Source of the DNA: Chryseobacterium sp. R2A-55
GTDB lineage: Bacteria; Bacteroidota; Bacteroidia; Flavobacteriales; Weeksellaceae
Length of the DNA: 64,000 nucleotides
Reading direction: 5' to 3'
NCBI RefSeq assembly: GCF_021401085.1
Contig: NZ_JACBFP010000011.1
Location: forward strand, 35,199-99,198
The notes beneath the pieces were generated by a model, which saw nothing but the letters and a program-made list of their open reading frames with translations, did not search any database and was not told the origin of the DNA. Position numbers and translations under genes: made by a program. Shown here piece by piece: positions 46,541 to 55,507 of this stretch; the first letter of the stretch is position 1; each line of letters opens with the position of its first letter.

Positions 46541-48486
46541 TATCCCGCTGCTGTTGTGGCTGACGCCGTTGCTCTTAATATTTCGTCCAGGATCTCTTCA
46601 CCGGCTTTCTTCACCGCTGTACCTGCAGATCCTGCATATTCTTTAATCCCGATCAGTTCTCTGATATTTAAGGTCACGTAATTATGTTTAGTTCCGCCCG
46701 TAGCGATGCTTTCAGAGGTTTTTTTCCCGCTTTCTTTGGCGTCTTTTCCTCCGCCACCTGGTCCGCCGTTTGCGTTAGGATCTGTTCCCGGAATTGTGAC
46801 CGGTGCCACAATACCGCTATTTACATCTGCAGCTTTTTTTCCGTGCAATTTGGTATAGGCGTCGCTGGCAGATTGTCCGGCATTCATCGCACCGCTCCAA
46901 CCATTTCCTATTTGGGAAATTGCAGAACTCGCAGATCCGGCACCGGTCAGATCAAAAACCGCTTGCTTGCCTGTGTCCCAGGCTTCTTGCCAGTCGCCTT
47001 TAAAAAATGACAGCAATGCGCTGCCAATACCGGTGATGCCGGCAAGGAGTTCCTTAAATCGGTTAATCACGTAATCTTTGATCACGGTGCCGAAAAGCTT
47101 TAGCGCTTCCCAGCCTTTGAAAACCACTTTCCTGAATCCTTCAAACTTATTCCAGCATTTAACGACCACGGCAATTAAGGCAACAATGCCGGCAACAATC
47201 CATAAAACAGGGAATGCCATAACCGATTCATTCCAAACCCACTGCGCGGCGGTGACTACTTTTGTCCATACGGCGGACACTTTCTGCGTGTCTGTAAGGA
47301 AGGATATCGCCGAACCGGCAGCAGTGAATATCGGTGCCAAGTTGGCCATGTCACGTGCGGTATCACCCACAACAGAAGCATAACCCATCCAACCGTTTGA
47401 CGCGTTAAACAGGGAAATTTTTAAATCATCCACTGATGCTTTCAGCCTGGCGTTTTTCTCTGCAGGACTTTCCATGATGATAGCCGCCTGGTCATAAGCT
47501 TCGGTAGTGCCTTTTACCGCAGAGGTTAAACGGTCTATCTCTCCAGTCTGCCCAATCAGTGCCATTGCAGCATTCGCGTTTTCTTTGCCAAACATGGCTG
47601 AAAGAAGCGCAGAATCATTAAGCAATGGTTTCAAATTGCTAAGTCGCTGCGTCAATGTGAGAGATGGGTCATTCAGTTTATTGATGTTGATACCCATTTT
47701 TTTAAACTCCTCCTGAACTTTTTTCGGCAAGAATCTACCTTGACCCAAAGTTGCAAGCACGTTTCGCAGTGCGACACCGCCCTCACTCCCTTTTTTACCG
47801 GCTTTATCCAAAACCTGAATTGCGGCGTTGGTTTCCTCAAATGCCACATTAGCAGCTTTGGCAGCCATACCGGACTGTTGCAGTGCTTCTTTAATCTGTG
47901 GAAGTTCGGCGGCACCTTCACCCGCTGCAGCTGCCATCACATTCATCATGGCTGCCATGACTTTAGATGCTTCGGTGGGATCTTCCAGGGAAATCCCGTA
48001 CTGGTTCATTGCCGTGGTTAAAACGTCAGCTGCGGCGGTGGTATCACCACCCATTAATTTGGACGTGTACTGGATGGTTTCACCCATGCTTTTCAGCGCG
48101 GTCGGCACTTTGGCGATTTCCGGACTTAATTGGCCAAGGACCAGTTTATAAGATTCTGCACCATCAGCGGCGGAACCGCCAAAAGTCTTTGCAGCTTCAC
48201 GCGCATATCCTTCAATCTCTTTCAATTTATCACCGGCAACACCTGTCATCGCGGACAAATCGTGCATGGAGCTGGAAAGATTCATTCCGGGACCATTTAG
48301 GGAATTTATCCCATCCGCTACCCGGTTGATATTATCAATGACAGCATTCAGCTTAATTGCATTCAGTTGCCTATTAATCGACTGCACCATGTTGGTGGTT
48401 GACCTCTGAATATTATTGACAGATGCAAGGACTTTATTCTGTCCCTGCATTTGCACAATAATATTATATAGTAAGTCGTTGGTCAT
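46540..48486 (-). CDS. Tail tape measure protein
   Basis: 648 residues of TP901-core type. The N-terminus is helical. The conserved core (MTGVAGDKLKEIEGYAREAA, TYTSKLMGGDTTAAADVLTTAMNQYG-like region, AAAAGEGAAELPQIKEALQQ) is followed by GKKGSEGGVALRNVLATLG and GININKLNDPSLTLTQRL, as in TP901 tape measures. Hydrophobic helices are at about 370-450 (VLWIVAGIVALIAVVVKCW), and a Gly-rich end precedes a helical tail. It sets tail length and threads the DNA path. Preceded by the tail chaperone as usual. Confidence 0.9.
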   Translation of the reverse strand: MTNDLLYNIIVQMQGQNKVLASVNNIQRSTTNMVQSINRQLNAIKLNAVIDNINRVADGINSLNGPGMNLSSSMHDLSAMTGVAGDKLKEIEGYAREAAKTFGGSAADGAESYKLVLGQLSPEIAKVPTALKSMGETIQYTSKLMGGDTTAAADVLTTAMNQYGISLEDPTEASKVMAAMMNVMAAAAGEGAAELPQIKEALQQSGMAAKAANVAFEETNAAIQVLDKAGKKGSEGGVALRNVLATLGQGRFLPKKVQEEFKKMGININKLNDPSLTLTQRLSNLKPLLNDSALLSAMFGKENANAAMALIGQTGEIDRLTSAVKGTTEAYDQAAIIMESPAEKNARLKASVDDLKISLFNASNGWMGYASVVGDTARDMANLAPIFTAAGSAISFLTDTQKVSAVWTKVVTAAQWVWNESVMAFPVLWIVAGIVALIAVVVKCWNKFEGFRKVVFKGWEALKLFGTVIKDYVINRFKELLAGITGIGSALLSFFKGDWQEAWDTGKQAVFDLTGAGSASSAISQIGNGWSGAMNAGQSASDAYTKLHGKKAADVNSGIVAPVTIPGTDPNANGGPGGGGKDAKESGKKTSESIATGGTKHNYVTLNIRELIGIKEYAGSAGTAVKKAGEEILDEILRATASATTAAG

Positions 48487-48490
48487 GGTT

Positions 48491-48658
48491 TTAGATTCCG
48501 GTCTCTAATTTTCTTATGTATTTCAGTTCGGCAACTCTCGCTGCCCATTCGTGGTCACTCAGCAGGTCAGGATCTGGAATATGGAAGTAATACCTAAGTT
48601 GCGCATTCATCACACGTATCCAATCTTTGTCTGGATCCACTTCCGCCTGCTTTAGATA
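48491..48658 (-). CDS. Probable -1 frameshift extension of the tail assembly chaperone (GT-like)
   Basis: After the chaperone stop codon at 48652, the -1 frame stays open for about 56 codons to a TAA at 48491. It reads as real protein (WIRVMNAQLRYYFHIPDPDL, HEWAARVAELKYIRKLETGI) and lacks an ATG start of its own near its 5' end. Contractile and siphophage tail chaperones often make such G/GT products. The shift would occur around 48664-48658, where the mRNA reads GGTTTTT; that is not a perfect X XXY YYZ heptamer. Confidence 0.5.
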   Translation of the reverse strand, partial: YLKQAEVDPDKDWIRVMNAQLRYYFHIPDPDLLSDHEWAARVAELKYIRKLETGI

Positions 48659-48948
48659 AAAACCAGCTGTGACTCTTGAATGTTGATCAGTTGGGTGATT
48701 TGCGAGGACACAGACATAAATAAACCGATGTCGGTCAATATTTCTTCATCTCCTCCGAGCCATGACTGTTTTAAAATTATCTCGTTAAATGCCAGGGGAT
48801 CTTTGGCTCCCGCTGTAGTGGCATAACCGAGTGTCTGGCGTGTTGGTTTTTTTACGTATCCCGTTTTACCGCCGACCGTGATTTTGGCGATTTCGCCATG
48901 TTCTGCTTTCCAGGCATCAATTTGCTTCTGGGTAATTTCTTTTGACAT
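48652..48948 (-). CDS. Tail assembly chaperone
   Basis: 98 residues. MSKEITQKQIDAWKAEHGEI, GKTGYVKKPTRQTLGYA and LNKQ-like ILKQSWLGGDEEILTDIGLF match the small tail-assembly chaperones that precede the tape-measure gene in Bacteroidetes Mu-like phages. It is probably extended by frameshifting. It acts only during assembly and is not part of the virion. Confidence 0.75.
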   Translation of the reverse strand: MSKEITQKQIDAWKAEHGEIAKITVGGKTGYVKKPTRQTLGYATTAGAKDPLAFNEIILKQSWLGGDEEILTDIGLFMSVSSQITQLINIQESQLVFI

Positions 48949-49010
48949 TGTTGTGATTGTTTTTTTTGGTTTTTAGAAAAACAGGCAACCGGAATTGCCT
49001 GTTTGTTTAA

Positions 49011-49427
49011 TTAAATTTGGTTTCTGATTCGCAAAGCGATGAACGGTAAGGTGATTTCCGCAAATTTGTCGCCCTGGTTTAATTCTTTAGGAGCTTCTGT
49101 GAAGCGCAAAGATTCAATTCTATCGATTAGCATAGCATCTCCATCCAATGGATTACCATAGCAGCAAAGCGCATCTAATGACAAACTAAGTATCGAGCCG
49201 TTTCCGGCTTGCACCAAAGCTTCATACTCAGATTGTAGCATCTTAATCTCCCCCTCATAGGCAAGATTTCCGGATTGAATGCTTACCGGGTTTCTGCCCT
49301 TCGCATATACCGCCTCTCTTTCGATCTTTTCCGAGTACTTTAACCCTCGAAATCGGGCTAAGTCTCTACCTGCGAGAATAAGGGTAAGATCTGCCCATTC
49401 GTATTCTCTATCGTTTATAATTGCCAT
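49011..49427 (-). CDS. Phage tail tube protein
   Basis: 138 residues, beta-rich and in the tail-tube slot between sheath and chaperone. Signature region: EWADLTLILAGRDLARFRGLKYSEK, with YAKGRNPVSIQSGNLAYEGEI and ITLPFIALRIRNQI. Tube proteins polymerise around the tape measure to form the inner channel of the contractile tail. It starts 10 bp after the sheath stop. Confidence 0.8.
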   Translation of the reverse strand: MAIINDREYEWADLTLILAGRDLARFRGLKYSEKIEREAVYAKGRNPVSIQSGNLAYEGEIKMLQSEYEALVQAGNGSILSLSLDALCCYGNPLDGDAMLIDRIESLRFTEAPKELNQGDKFAEITLPFIALRIRNQI

Positions 49428-49436
49428 ATTTCAGTA

Positions 49437-50639
49437 TTAAGAATTAAGTTCAAATCCAAGCAGTACATCAATCCAGCGATTATAACCGAAAGGTCTGATC
49501 TTCACCACAACTTCAATTCGTGAACTGGTCACAATGTTCTGCATTGGGTCAACAAAACATTTCACACCGGTATCATTGATGGAGTTTTCGTCACGGCTGA
49601 GATCATTACCCATATTGTTAAAGATCTTCCGTTCGACAGCTGATTCCATGGTTTTAGCATAAGTCGCGACAATGCTTCCATTGGCATTGGTCGGAACTTC
49701 ATCCAGTAGGAAATCAAGAAGCGCGTCATAACATAAGCGGAATGCTTCATTAATGGTTCTGCGTCTGCTCAGGTAGTGGTAATCATCATCCGGATCACAG
49801 GCCAAAGGGTCATCCATCACGAAATATCCTGCACGGCTTTGGTGAGTGGTGAAAGTGATATAACCTTTGTCATACAGTGCTTCACAGTCGTAATTTTCGA
49901 CCGGCGTATCGTTAATAAAAAGCTTCGGAGCTTTCAGTGCACCATTGATTACTTTGCCCGCGTTAACTTTCGCCGGGTAAGCCGCCAAGCGACCCGCTAA
50001 AACGCCAACCGCTGCACCTTTACTGGATGTGATTCCGGTTAATGGTTCGGTATCTCCAATCAGGATTCCGACAGCGTTATGACTTAATGTGCCGAGATCG
50101 GTAAGCGCTGTTTTCACGCCGCTGAAAGCATAACCTTCCAAGATGGTGAAATAAGGCGCGTACTTTTGGGCGGTATAGTTCTCAAACAAAGTCTGAGCTT
50201 TACCAGCAGCGATCAGCACGTCGTCATCCATTCCGGCAGTTACCGTGATTTCTGCAGATGAATCGTTCACAGTGAACAGTCCTCTGATTTTTCCATTAGC
50301 TGAGTTCAGAAGGTTTTCAACGGGTGCAATTCCTGCAACCGGGGTAAACCATTCCGAAACTTTTTTGGCTTTCGCAATTCCGTATATCCAAACTTCAGAA
50401 CCTGCGCCGGCTTCAGCGTAAAATTCATCCAGGGCTTTGAATAACCGGTGGTTATCGATGCTGTCTACAAGCTTCAGATCTGCCACGTCTTTCATGGACT
50501 TAACCTGGTAAGCGGTATCGAGTTGAAAACCATCTACAACAGCTACAGCTGATGCTACGATGCCGAAACATCCTGTATCTAATGGCGTCACCGCTCCGAT
50601 GACGCCATTATTAAATGATATTGATAACTTTGGTTTCAT
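49437..50639 (-). CDS. Contractile tail sheath protein (DUF2586)
   Basis: 400 residues. Matches DUF2586 sheath proteins of Mu-like phages in Bacteroidetes: MKPKLSISFNNGVIGAVTP, GFQLDTAYQVKSMKDVADLKL, IYGIAKAKKVSEWF, then the conserved C-terminal half (TTHQSRAGYFVMDDPLACDPDDDYHYLSRRRTINEAFRLCYDA) and the end RPFGYNRWIDVLLGFELNS. It shows that the particle has a contractile (myovirus) tail. Confidence 0.88.
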   Translation of the reverse strand: MKPKLSISFNNGVIGAVTPLDTGCFGIVASAVAVVDGFQLDTAYQVKSMKDVADLKLVDSIDNHRLFKALDEFYAEAGAGSEVWIYGIAKAKKVSEWFTPVAGIAPVENLLNSANGKIRGLFTVNDSSAEITVTAGMDDDVLIAAGKAQTLFENYTAQKYAPYFTILEGYAFSGVKTALTDLGTLSHNAVGILIGDTEPLTGITSSKGAAVGVLAGRLAAYPAKVNAGKVINGALKAPKLFINDTPVENYDCEALYDKGYITFTTHQSRAGYFVMDDPLACDPDDDYHYLSRRRTINEAFRLCYDALLDFLLDEVPTNANGSIVATYAKTMESAVERKIFNNMGNDLSRDENSINDTGVKCFVDPMQNIVTSSRIEVVVKIRPFGYNRWIDVLLGFELNS

Positions 50640-50956
50640 TAATCTCGAGGAGTTTCAAGTTCTGCGATTCTTTTGGTCAAAGCTGTAACCACCGATTTGC
50701 GCGGCTCGTCACTGTTTTCGGCTTCCAAATATTCCTTTGCAGTTTGCAAATCCATTTCAGGAATTTTTGCAATGATTTCTTTTGTCGTTTCTTTGGTAGC
50801 TTCAATTTCTTGATCTCTGTAAACAGTAGAAACCGATTTATCTTCCAGGGATCGTGCATGATTTTTCGCCAAATCTTCTTTGTAGAATCTTTGACCGTCG
50901 GATGTCTCAAAGTATTCATGCAGATCCGGGCTATCTTTAAAAATGTCTTTACTCAT
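50639..50956 (-). CDS. Small phage protein of unknown function, head/tail region
   Basis: 105 residues, charged and largely helical. The N-terminal SPDLHEYFETSDGQRFYKEDLAKNHA pattern (target-domain-like FxTSDGxxF) recurs in Bacteroidetes phage genes near the head. It overlaps the upstream gene by 8 bp and abuts the sheath gene. Its role is probably head completion or assembly. Confidence 0.65.
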   Translation of the reverse strand: MSKDIFKDSPDLHEYFETSDGQRFYKEDLAKNHARSLEDKSVSTVYRDQEIEATKETTKEIIAKIPEMDLQTAKEYLEAENSDEPRKSVVTALTKRIAELETPRD

Positions 50957-51290
50957 TGGTAAGTATTTTTCCGTTTAATTGTTTGTATTTCTTTAGCTCT
51001 TCGATCAGAGCGCGGTTCTCATCGGCCAAAAGATTAAATTTAATTTCAAGCGAATGAAGATCTTGAATGGCCTGTCTGTACAGTTTATTCATGGTGTTAG
51101 CCTCTTCTGTAGCGGTCTTCCACCGATTGGCTATATCCTCCATTTGTTCCCGGTAGAACTTCACGGCCTTTTCGACATTGTCCAGCTCATTGCTTTGAAC
51201 GTCTGCGAGGTTTTTCCGTCTTGCCGCAAACCAGGAAACAACTGAAGTGATGATGCCTACTAGAGCCGTTAGTACTACCTCTATATTCAC
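50949..51290 (-). CDS. Small protein with N-terminal membrane helix and coiled coil
   Basis: 113 residues: a membrane segment at about 5-22 (VVLTALVGIITSVVSWFA) followed by basic residues and a long coiled coil (LDNVEKAVKFYREQMEDIANR, NTMNKLYRQAIQDLHSL). The shape resembles spanin/holin-type or tail-assembly accessory proteins, and the gene lies between capsid and small head genes. It could be a holin antagonist, but no motif decides this. Confidence 0.55.
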   Translation of the reverse strand: MNIEVVLTALVGIITSVVSWFAARRKNLADVQSNELDNVEKAVKFYREQMEDIANRWKTATEEANTMNKLYRQAIQDLHSLEIKFNLLADENRALIEELKKYKQLNGKILTNE

Positions 51291-51299
51291 AACAATGAA

Positions 51300-52214
51300 T
51301 TAGATGATTGCGCCGATCGCTTCATTTTTCGCAGGCATTGCGATGAAGTAATGGCGGTAGTTCAACAGGTTGGTTTGGGTGGTTGGCGAATCACCGGATT
51401 TACTGAAGTATTGCTTCGTTAATCCTGTTTTCTTCGCAACGTTATCCTTGTGGAAGGCAACAGATGCAACCAGGTCAGTTGCAGGAACACCCACTGCACC
51501 AAATGCGTTTTTCACACCTGCAGCGGAATATTTCGGGTTAGCCACATAAGAGAAGATCTCGAACCCTGCGATTTTCTTGGCAACAGTACCGCTGTTGATA
51601 TCGGCCAAAAGATTTCCGAAACGGTTTCTGTCCAATAACAGAATGTTTTCGTGATCTGTTGAAAGAACTAAACGTCTGCCCTCTACAGGAACCTCCTGTT
51701 TGTCGAACTCACCTTTCAGCTCCACGATCTTGTCATACAACATCGCTGCTTTTTCAGGACCTGTTTCAGTTCCGGCAAAGGTAATTTTCAATACAGGCGT
51801 TTTAGCAGAATCAGACGCCGGTGCCTGTGCGTGGATCGCTTTTCTGTACTTGGTTGAATTAATCTGGGTTACGTGACCTTTTGTTGCAGAATCAATTCTT
51901 GCATAGGATGCACCCATAATCTGGTCATCAGACAAAGAAGTGGCAAGTGTTTGATATTTATCAAGCTTCACGATTACTTCAGTATCACTGAATTCCTGTA
52001 CTGCGATTGGGTAAGTGCTGTTGTTCATAAGAACTTCCGGCTGAAAAGTCTCAACTGGTAAATGGATGATGTTGGTTTCACCGGCAGTACCGGAACCCAT
52101 CTCTATAACTTCTGTATCAAGTTCAGCGATGCCGTCCAACCACGGAGCCACGTTTTGGGTGGTCAATAATTGAATAACTCTCGCGCTCCATACTTCTGGA
52201 AAATTTGCTGGCAT
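51300..52214 (-). CDS. Major capsid protein
   Basis: 304 residues, directly after the protease/scaffold gene as in Mu (gpI-gpT). Sequence features of HK97-fold capsids: helical start MPANFPEVWSARVIQLL, the sandwich region STYPIAVQEFSDTEVIVKLD, ASYARIDSATKGHVTQIN, and the A-domain-like LLLDRNRFGNLLADINSGTV and YVANPKYSAAGVKNAFGAVG. It ends NYRHYFIAMPAKNEAIGAII. No frameshift or toxin insertion. Confidence 0.85.
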   Translation of the reverse strand: MPANFPEVWSARVIQLLTTQNVAPWLDGIAELDTEVIEMGSGTAGETNIIHLPVETFQPEVLMNNSTYPIAVQEFSDTEVIVKLDKYQTLATSLSDDQIMGASYARIDSATKGHVTQINSTKYRKAIHAQAPASDSAKTPVLKITFAGTETGPEKAAMLYDKIVELKGEFDKQEVPVEGRRLVLSTDHENILLLDRNRFGNLLADINSGTVAKKIAGFEIFSYVANPKYSAAGVKNAFGAVGVPATDLVASVAFHKDNVAKKTGLTKQYFSKSGDSPTTQTNLLNYRHYFIAMPAKNEAIGAII

Positions 52215-52305
52215 TATTTTATAAGTTTAAATGGTTATTAGTTTTTTGTTCACTTTAAAAACCCGGCCTCCTACACGAGAAGGCTGGGAAAAATTTAAAA
52301 ATGAA

Positions 52306-52752
52306 TTATGAAAAGAGTGCTTTGTAAGCGTCGGGGTTACTGTTTTTGAATTCCAACTGAGCATTAAGATCAAGCTTTTGGAAATCATCCATCGTTTTCA
52401 CGTCGGCTACCTGAACACCGGTAACCTGAGCGCCCAACTTATTCCTGGCTGGAGCATCGGTTACTGTTGATTTGTACAGATCCGGGAATTCAGCGTGAAG
52501 CTTGATATAATCAGCTTCTTTGGTTGCGTCAATCTTTCCGGCAGCGATATCGGCTTTTACCGTATCTGCAGAAAGTTTCGCTTTTTTGTCGTTTTCCAGA
52601 TCCTGGAATCCTTTTATTTTAAGGTTCGCAGCATCCAGATCAGATTTTAGATTGATGATCTTTTCGTTCACTAAAGCTTCATCATGCTCTAAAGTGTTAC
52701 CCGGCAGACCAAGTGCGGCCACTGCGGATAAAGTAAGGGTGATTTTTTTCAT
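52306..52752 (-). CDS. Possible nested scaffold protein (in-frame internal start)
   Basis: 148 residues starting at Met169 of the prohead protease (MKKITLTLSAVAALGL). Mu-like phages make the scaffold (gpZ) from an internal start inside the protease gene. The internal Met is placed just after the protease domain ends, where a scaffold start is expected, but no obvious ribosome-binding site is seen, which is normal in this phylum. Confidence 0.4.
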   Translation of the reverse strand: MKKITLTLSAVAALGLPGNTLEHDEALVNEKIINLKSDLDAANLKIKGFQDLENDKKAKLSADTVKADIAAGKIDATKEADYIKLHAEFPDLYKSTVTDAPARNKLGAQVTGVQVADVKTMDDFQKLDLNAQLEFKNSNPDAYKALFS

Positions 52753-53256
52753 GGAATTATTGATATTGAATTGTGACAGGTCAGAAGCCATCAGCAGGAT
52801 TTCAGAAATATCAGTTTCCTGCAGTTCTTTGATGCTGTCCGCTGTGGCCGCATAAAGTTTAATGGCATTGGCATTATTGGGAATCGGAACGATGGAAGCT
52901 TCCAGAACTTCAGATTTTACCAGATCATAAGTGTCATCCGGCGCAATCACAAAATTGCTCATGGAATAAGGATTAAGGCCTAAACTTGAACCTTTTATAA
53001 AACCGGCAGCTACTTTGCGGGCGATTTCTTTGGCATTGGGATCTGCATCATCGAAAACAGCTTCCGCCGTTAAAAGATTTCCTTCGATCTGTATATTTTC
53101 CCAACGTCCCAGAACCGAGTAATTGGACATGCTATGATTATCCAGAATCACTGGATTAGCACGGAAGCGGTCCAGGTTTAATCCGGCATTGGAAACCCGG
53201 AACCCGAACTGGTTTACTTTTGTTTCATCATTCAGAACAAATTTGTGTCTTGACAT
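52306..53256 (-). CDS. Prohead protease with C-terminal scaffold region
   Basis: 316 residues. The first 150 are an S78-type prohead protease: ANPVILDNHSMSNYSVLGRW contains the catalytic His41, GFIKGSSLGLNPY the nucleophile Ser90/Ser91, and VLEASIVPIPNNANAI the typical exit strand. The C-terminal half is a helical scaffold (ALVNEKIINLKSDLDAANLKIKGFQDL). An internal in-frame ATG at 52752 could produce the scaffold alone, as in Mu and lambda. It processes the scaffold and capsid precursor. Confidence 0.85.
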   Translation of the reverse strand: MSRHKFVLNDETKVNQFGFRVSNAGLNLDRFRANPVILDNHSMSNYSVLGRWENIQIEGNLLTAEAVFDDADPNAKEIARKVAAGFIKGSSLGLNPYSMSNFVIAPDDTYDLVKSEVLEASIVPIPNNANAIKLYAATADSIKELQETDISEILLMASDLSQFNINNSMKKITLTLSAVAALGLPGNTLEHDEALVNEKIINLKSDLDAANLKIKGFQDLENDKKAKLSADTVKADIAAGKIDATKEADYIKLHAEFPDLYKSTVTDAPARNKLGAQVTGVQVADVKTMDDFQKLDLNAQLEFKNSNPDAYKALFS

Positions 53257-53314
53257 CGTTTTTTGTCGATTTAAAGCACAAACATCCGCCGCTTAATTTG
53301 GTTTTAAAAATAGT

Positions 53315-53373
53315 TGTACAGTTTCTGAGCAACGTTGTAAAGAAGCTGTACAACATTGCTCAGAAACTGTACA
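53315..53373. repeat. Near-perfect inverted repeat between the divergent head operons
   Basis: Arms TGTACAGTTTCTGAGCAA (53315-53332) and its exact reverse complement (53356-53373) flank a 23-nt centre that itself holds GTTGTA/TACAAC (53334-53339 and 53349-53354). It sits midway in the 171-bp gap between the leftward protease gene and the rightward terminase gene and has no T-run for a terminator. It looks like a binding site for a dimeric regulator controlling both late operons. Confidence 0.7.
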
Positions 53374-53427
53374 CTTCTTTTTATAGCGCTCCCGATAATG
53401 GCAATTTTGTCCGTGAAACTAATAACC

Positions 53428-53961
53428 ATGGGACTGAAAAAGACCGAACAAAAGGAGTACGCCAAATTCCTTTATACCGAAAAAAATATTACTCAGAAGG
53501 AGATCGCCGAAAAAGTAGGAGTCACCGAAAAAACACTCAAAACGTGGATTGATGCCAACGATGGTGAATGGAAGAAATTGAAGAAATCTTTGATGACTAC
53601 CAAAGCGCAGCAGATTACGAAACTGTACGATCAGCTCGCGCGATTAAACGAAGAAATTGAGAACCGACCGATCGTTCGGAAATCGATGCTTTCGCCAATA
53701 AAACTGGATAAGGAAGGTAAGCCATTGTTTAAAGCTCCGGAATACGATCCCATCGTTCTATCGAATTACGCAAATTCCAAAGAGACAGATTCAATCACCA
53801 AAATAACCAACGCCATCCATAAATTGGAGGGTGAAGTTTCAATCGGTGAAACAGTGCAGATCGGAATGGCTTTCTGCGAATACGTGCGCGATATTGATTT
53901 TGAAAAGTCGCAAATGATAAGTGAGTTCTTTGATATGTTCATCCGTCAGCAACTGAAATAA
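53428..53961 (+). CDS. Terminase small subunit (HTH, Mu gp27/DUF1804-like)
   Basis: 177 residues from the ATG at 53428. The start (MGLKKTEQKEYAKFLYTEKN) leads directly into a helix-turn-helix (ITQKEIAEKVGVTEKTLKTW) typical of terminase small subunits. A helical body and a C-terminal oligomerisation/large-subunit-contact region follow (ITKITNAIHKLEGEVSIGE, SEFFDMFIRQQLK). It recognises phage DNA for packaging. Its stop overlaps the large-subunit ATG by one base. Confidence 0.8.
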   Translation: MGLKKTEQKEYAKFLYTEKNITQKEIAEKVGVTEKTLKTWIDANDGEWKKLKKSLMTTKAQQITKLYDQLARLNEEIENRPIVRKSMLSPIKLDKEGKPLFKAPEYDPIVLSNYANSKETDSITKITNAIHKLEGEVSIGETVQIGMAFCEYVRDIDFEKSQMISEFFDMFIRQQLK

Positions 53962-55493
53962 TGGCAAAACAGTCGGATAAAAGACATCTTGAAACCTGGG
54001 AAATCTTTCGCAATAATATTGCGAAAAGCACACCGGTAGATCTTAACGAAAGTGAGATCCAGAAGAAAAAAAGGATCGCAGCTTTAGAAGCGGATCCGGA
54101 AAAATGGTTTGCTTATTATTTCCCATCATATTATACCGCAGAACCGGCACCATTCCATAAAAAAGCCACAAAACGGGTCGTTGAAAATCCTGAATGGCTG
54201 GAAGTACGTTCCTGGTCCCGTGAGCTCGCGAAATCCGCGCGCACCATGATGGAAGCACTTTACCTTTCTTTCACCAAAAAGAAAAAGGTTTGGTTAATGA
54301 TCAGTAATACTGAGGACAATGCCAAACGTTTGCTTTTGCCGTATAAAAATATCCTGGAATCAAATAACCGGATTATTAATGACTATGGCGTTCAGAAACA
54401 AATCGGTAAATGGGAAGATCACGAATTCACCACAAAATTTGGTTTCTCATTCCGTGCGCTCGGTGCCGGTCAGTCTCCAAGGGGAACGCGAAACGATGCA
54501 GCACGTCCGGACGCAATTATTATAGATGATTTTGACACCGACGAAAAATGCCGGAATAAAGACCGTGTGAAAGCTGATACCGACTGGATCCAGGAAGCCG
54601 TTATTCCCACGCGTTCGGTTTCGGTTCCGTTGCTTGTCATCATTAACGGAAACATCATCCATAAATATTGCACCATCACCATCATGGGTGAGTTGGCGGA
54701 CTGTTGGGATATCGTGAATCTTACCGATAAATCCGGGAAACCGACGTGGTCTAAAAATACGCCCGCCATGATCCGGGCGATGTTTTATAATTCCAAAGGC
54801 AAACGCAAGATATCTAAAAAAGCCGAACAGAAAGAGTATTACAACAACCCATCTGCGGAAGGTGATACGTTCAAGCAGTTCCTTTACGGCAAATGTCCGC
54901 CGCTGAAGAAATGCGAAAAGGTAGTGACTTACGTGGATCCATCACCGTCAAACAACAAAGAGAAAAATAGCAGCTCGAAAGCGGTTGTAATTGTCGGTTT
55001 GCATGAAGGGAAATACTATGGTTATAAAGTTTGGCTGGGTAAGGCAACCAATTCCGAAATGGTCGGTTGGATTGGTCAAGCTTATAACTATCTCGAAAGA
55101 AACGGGATCGATGCCAAAAAAATGTTCATTGAAAACAATAGTCTTCAAGATCCGCATTACCAGCAGGTGGTAAAGCCATTACTTGAAAAGTACAGAAAAG
55201 AGCATGGCGTAAAACTTCCGGTTCGGGAAGACAAACGCAAGAAAGCCGATAAGTTTGAAAGGCTCGAAAATATGGCAGATGATAACGAAGACGGAAACAT
55301 CATTTTCAACGAAAAAGAAAAGGAAAACCCTATGATGGTGCAGATGGAAGATGAATGGTTAGGCGTTTCGAAAGATTCCAAAGAAATGGACGGACCCGAC
55401 GCTTTTGAAGGTGCAAAAACAATGATCGATACCCGCGTGGTTAAAGATGATTTGGGTTACGCTTCCGGACAGGTCGAAAGTAGAAAATATTAA
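53961..55493 (+). CDS. Terminase large subunit (Mu gp28-like)
   Basis: 510 residues. ATPase part: adenine-binding region FHKKATKRVV, Walker-A-like SRELAKSAR, Walker B AIIIDDFD and coupling motif LLVIINGN. Nuclease part: Asp in VTYVDPSPS, the acidic residues in MFIENNSL and DGPDAFEGA near the C-terminus. It cuts and pumps DNA into the prohead. The gene order small-large subunit followed by gp36-like and DUF935 portal is that of Mu-like phages. Confidence 0.93.
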   Translation: MAKQSDKRHLETWEIFRNNIAKSTPVDLNESEIQKKKRIAALEADPEKWFAYYFPSYYTAEPAPFHKKATKRVVENPEWLEVRSWSRELAKSARTMMEALYLSFTKKKKVWLMISNTEDNAKRLLLPYKNILESNNRIINDYGVQKQIGKWEDHEFTTKFGFSFRALGAGQSPRGTRNDAARPDAIIIDDFDTDEKCRNKDRVKADTDWIQEAVIPTRSVSVPLLVIINGNIIHKYCTITIMGELADCWDIVNLTDKSGKPTWSKNTPAMIRAMFYNSKGKRKISKKAEQKEYYNNPSAEGDTFKQFLYGKCPPLKKCEKVVTYVDPSPSNNKEKNSSSKAVVIVGLHEGKYYGYKVWLGKATNSEMVGWIGQAYNYLERNGIDAKKMFIENNSLQDPHYQQVVKPLLEKYRKEHGVKLPVREDKRKKADKFERLENMADDNEDGNIIFNEKEKENPMMVQMEDEWLGVSKDSKEMDGPDAFEGAKTMIDTRVVKDDLGYASGQVESRKY

Positions 55494-55507
55494 AAAAAAC
55501 CGAAACT

